DNA of 5,354 bases from an uncultured beta proteobacterium (lineage in GTDB: Bacteria > Pseudomonadota > Gammaproteobacteria > Burkholderiales > Burkholderiaceae), in assembly GCA_903938955.1 (NCBI GenBank), contig CAJAFJ010000577.1, forward strand, positions 1-5,354, read 5' to 3'. Made by a program: the position numbers and the translations under genes. Positions 5,124 to 5,354 of this stretch are shown one piece after another. The notes under the pieces were generated by a model. It was given only the letters and a program-made list of their open reading frames with translations, did not search any database and was not told where the DNA came from. The stretch's first letter is position 1, and every line of letters begins with the position of its first letter.

Positions 5124-5354
5124 TTAGGCAATGATTTTGGTCGCGGTGATATCCAGCTTGGGCGGCGTCTCAAAAGTATGGAATGGTGCGGGCGAAGGCA
5201 CTTCCCACTCCAGGCCTTCAGCGGCTTCCCAGGGTTTTTGCGGTGCCTTTTCGCCCTGGCCACGCATGGTGGGCAGCACGATGAAGAAGAAGAAATAAAC
5301 CTGCGCAAAGCCGAAGAAGAAGGCTCCCACCGAGGCGATGGCGTTGAAATCGGC
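5124..5354 (-). CDS. ctaD: Cytochrome c oxidase subunit I (CtaD/CoxA), C-terminal 76 residues; 5' part outside window
   Basis: Subunit I is the catalytic heme a / heme a3-CuB subunit that reduces oxygen and pumps protons. Only the end is here: ADFNAIASVGAFFFGFAQVY begins the last transmembrane helix, which continues through FFFFIVLP. The cytoplasmic tail follows with MRGQGEKAPQKPWEAAEGLE, EVPSPAPFHTFETPP and a TKIIA terminus. The KPWEA-x3-LEW-x-VPSPAP pattern is the hallmark of COX1 C-termini. The stop is TAA at 5124-5126. None of the heme or copper ligands are within the window, so the call rests on this tail and on the operon. The aa3-type rather than bo3-type assignment follows from the ctaG/ctaA neighbours. 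Confidence 0.95.
   Translation of the reverse strand, partial: ADFNAIASVGAFFFGFAQVYFFFFIVLPTMRGQGEKAPQKPWEAAEGLEWEVPSPAPFHTFETPPKLDITATKIIA

Noticed and set aside
5278..5296. GAA-rich run resembling a short tandem repeat
   Set aside because: On the minus strand it encodes the phenylalanine run of the last ctaD helix (TTC/TTT codons), which is expected in this membrane segment.
1..5354. Mobile elements, CRISPR, tRNA/rRNA or defence genes
   Set aside because: No repeat arrays, transposase, integrase, terminal inverted repeats or RNA-gene signatures were seen. The whole window is accounted for by oxidase structural, assembly and heme A genes.

Overview
The window is a section of an aa3-type cytochrome c oxidase (cox/cta) gene cluster. 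Apart from one small divergent gene, everything is read from the minus strand. The gene order is ctaD – 37-aa microprotein – ctaG – DUF2970 – ctaE // DUF2909 (plus strand) // SURF1 – CxxxC membrane protein – ctaA/COX15 – ctaB. This order, the high GC content and the protein sequences all point to a betaproteobacterium of the order Burkholderiales, most likely the family Comamonadaceae (Rhodoferax/Polaromonas-like). The taxonomic call rests on recognition from memory, not on a database search.

Right part (about 3260-5354, minus strand). This holds the end of ctaD (subunit I), a tiny single-span protein that conventional gene callers easily miss, ctaG (Cox11-type copper chaperone that builds CuB in subunit I), a DUF2970 single-span protein and ctaE (subunit III). 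Spacing is tight: 18 bp, 3 bp, an ATGA overlap, then 59 bp. One polycistronic transcript is likely. It would end at a strong hairpin at 3215-3240.

Middle (2995-3240, plus strand). A 73-aa, two-helix protein (DUF2909 / twin transmembrane type) is transcribed against the rest of the cluster. Its start codon lies 15 bp from the SURF1 start codon, head to head. Its stop codon is built into the perfect 11-bp hairpin, which has T runs on both strands and so probably terminates both this gene and the ctaD-ctaE operon.

Left part (1-2979, minus strand). SURF1 (oxidase assembly, heme a insertion), a membrane-anchored thioredoxin/SCO-like protein with a CxxxC motif, COX15/CtaA (heme O to heme A) and the first 132 residues of CtaB (heme B to heme O). 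SURF1 and the CxxxC gene overlap or nearly abut. The CxxxC gene and ctaA overlap by GTGA, and ctaA and ctaB by ATGA, so this looks like a translationally coupled second operon for heme A synthesis and metal-centre assembly.

Together the genes encode catalytic subunits I and III, copper delivery to CuB, heme A synthesis, heme insertion and several small membrane proteins of unknown role. Nothing here looks mobile, and I see no CRISPR, phage, RNA gene or evident new system. The less-described parts are the CxxxC protein, the microprotein, the two DUF proteins and the compact divergent/convergent arrangement around DUF2909. No stretch of 300 bases lacks a gene.
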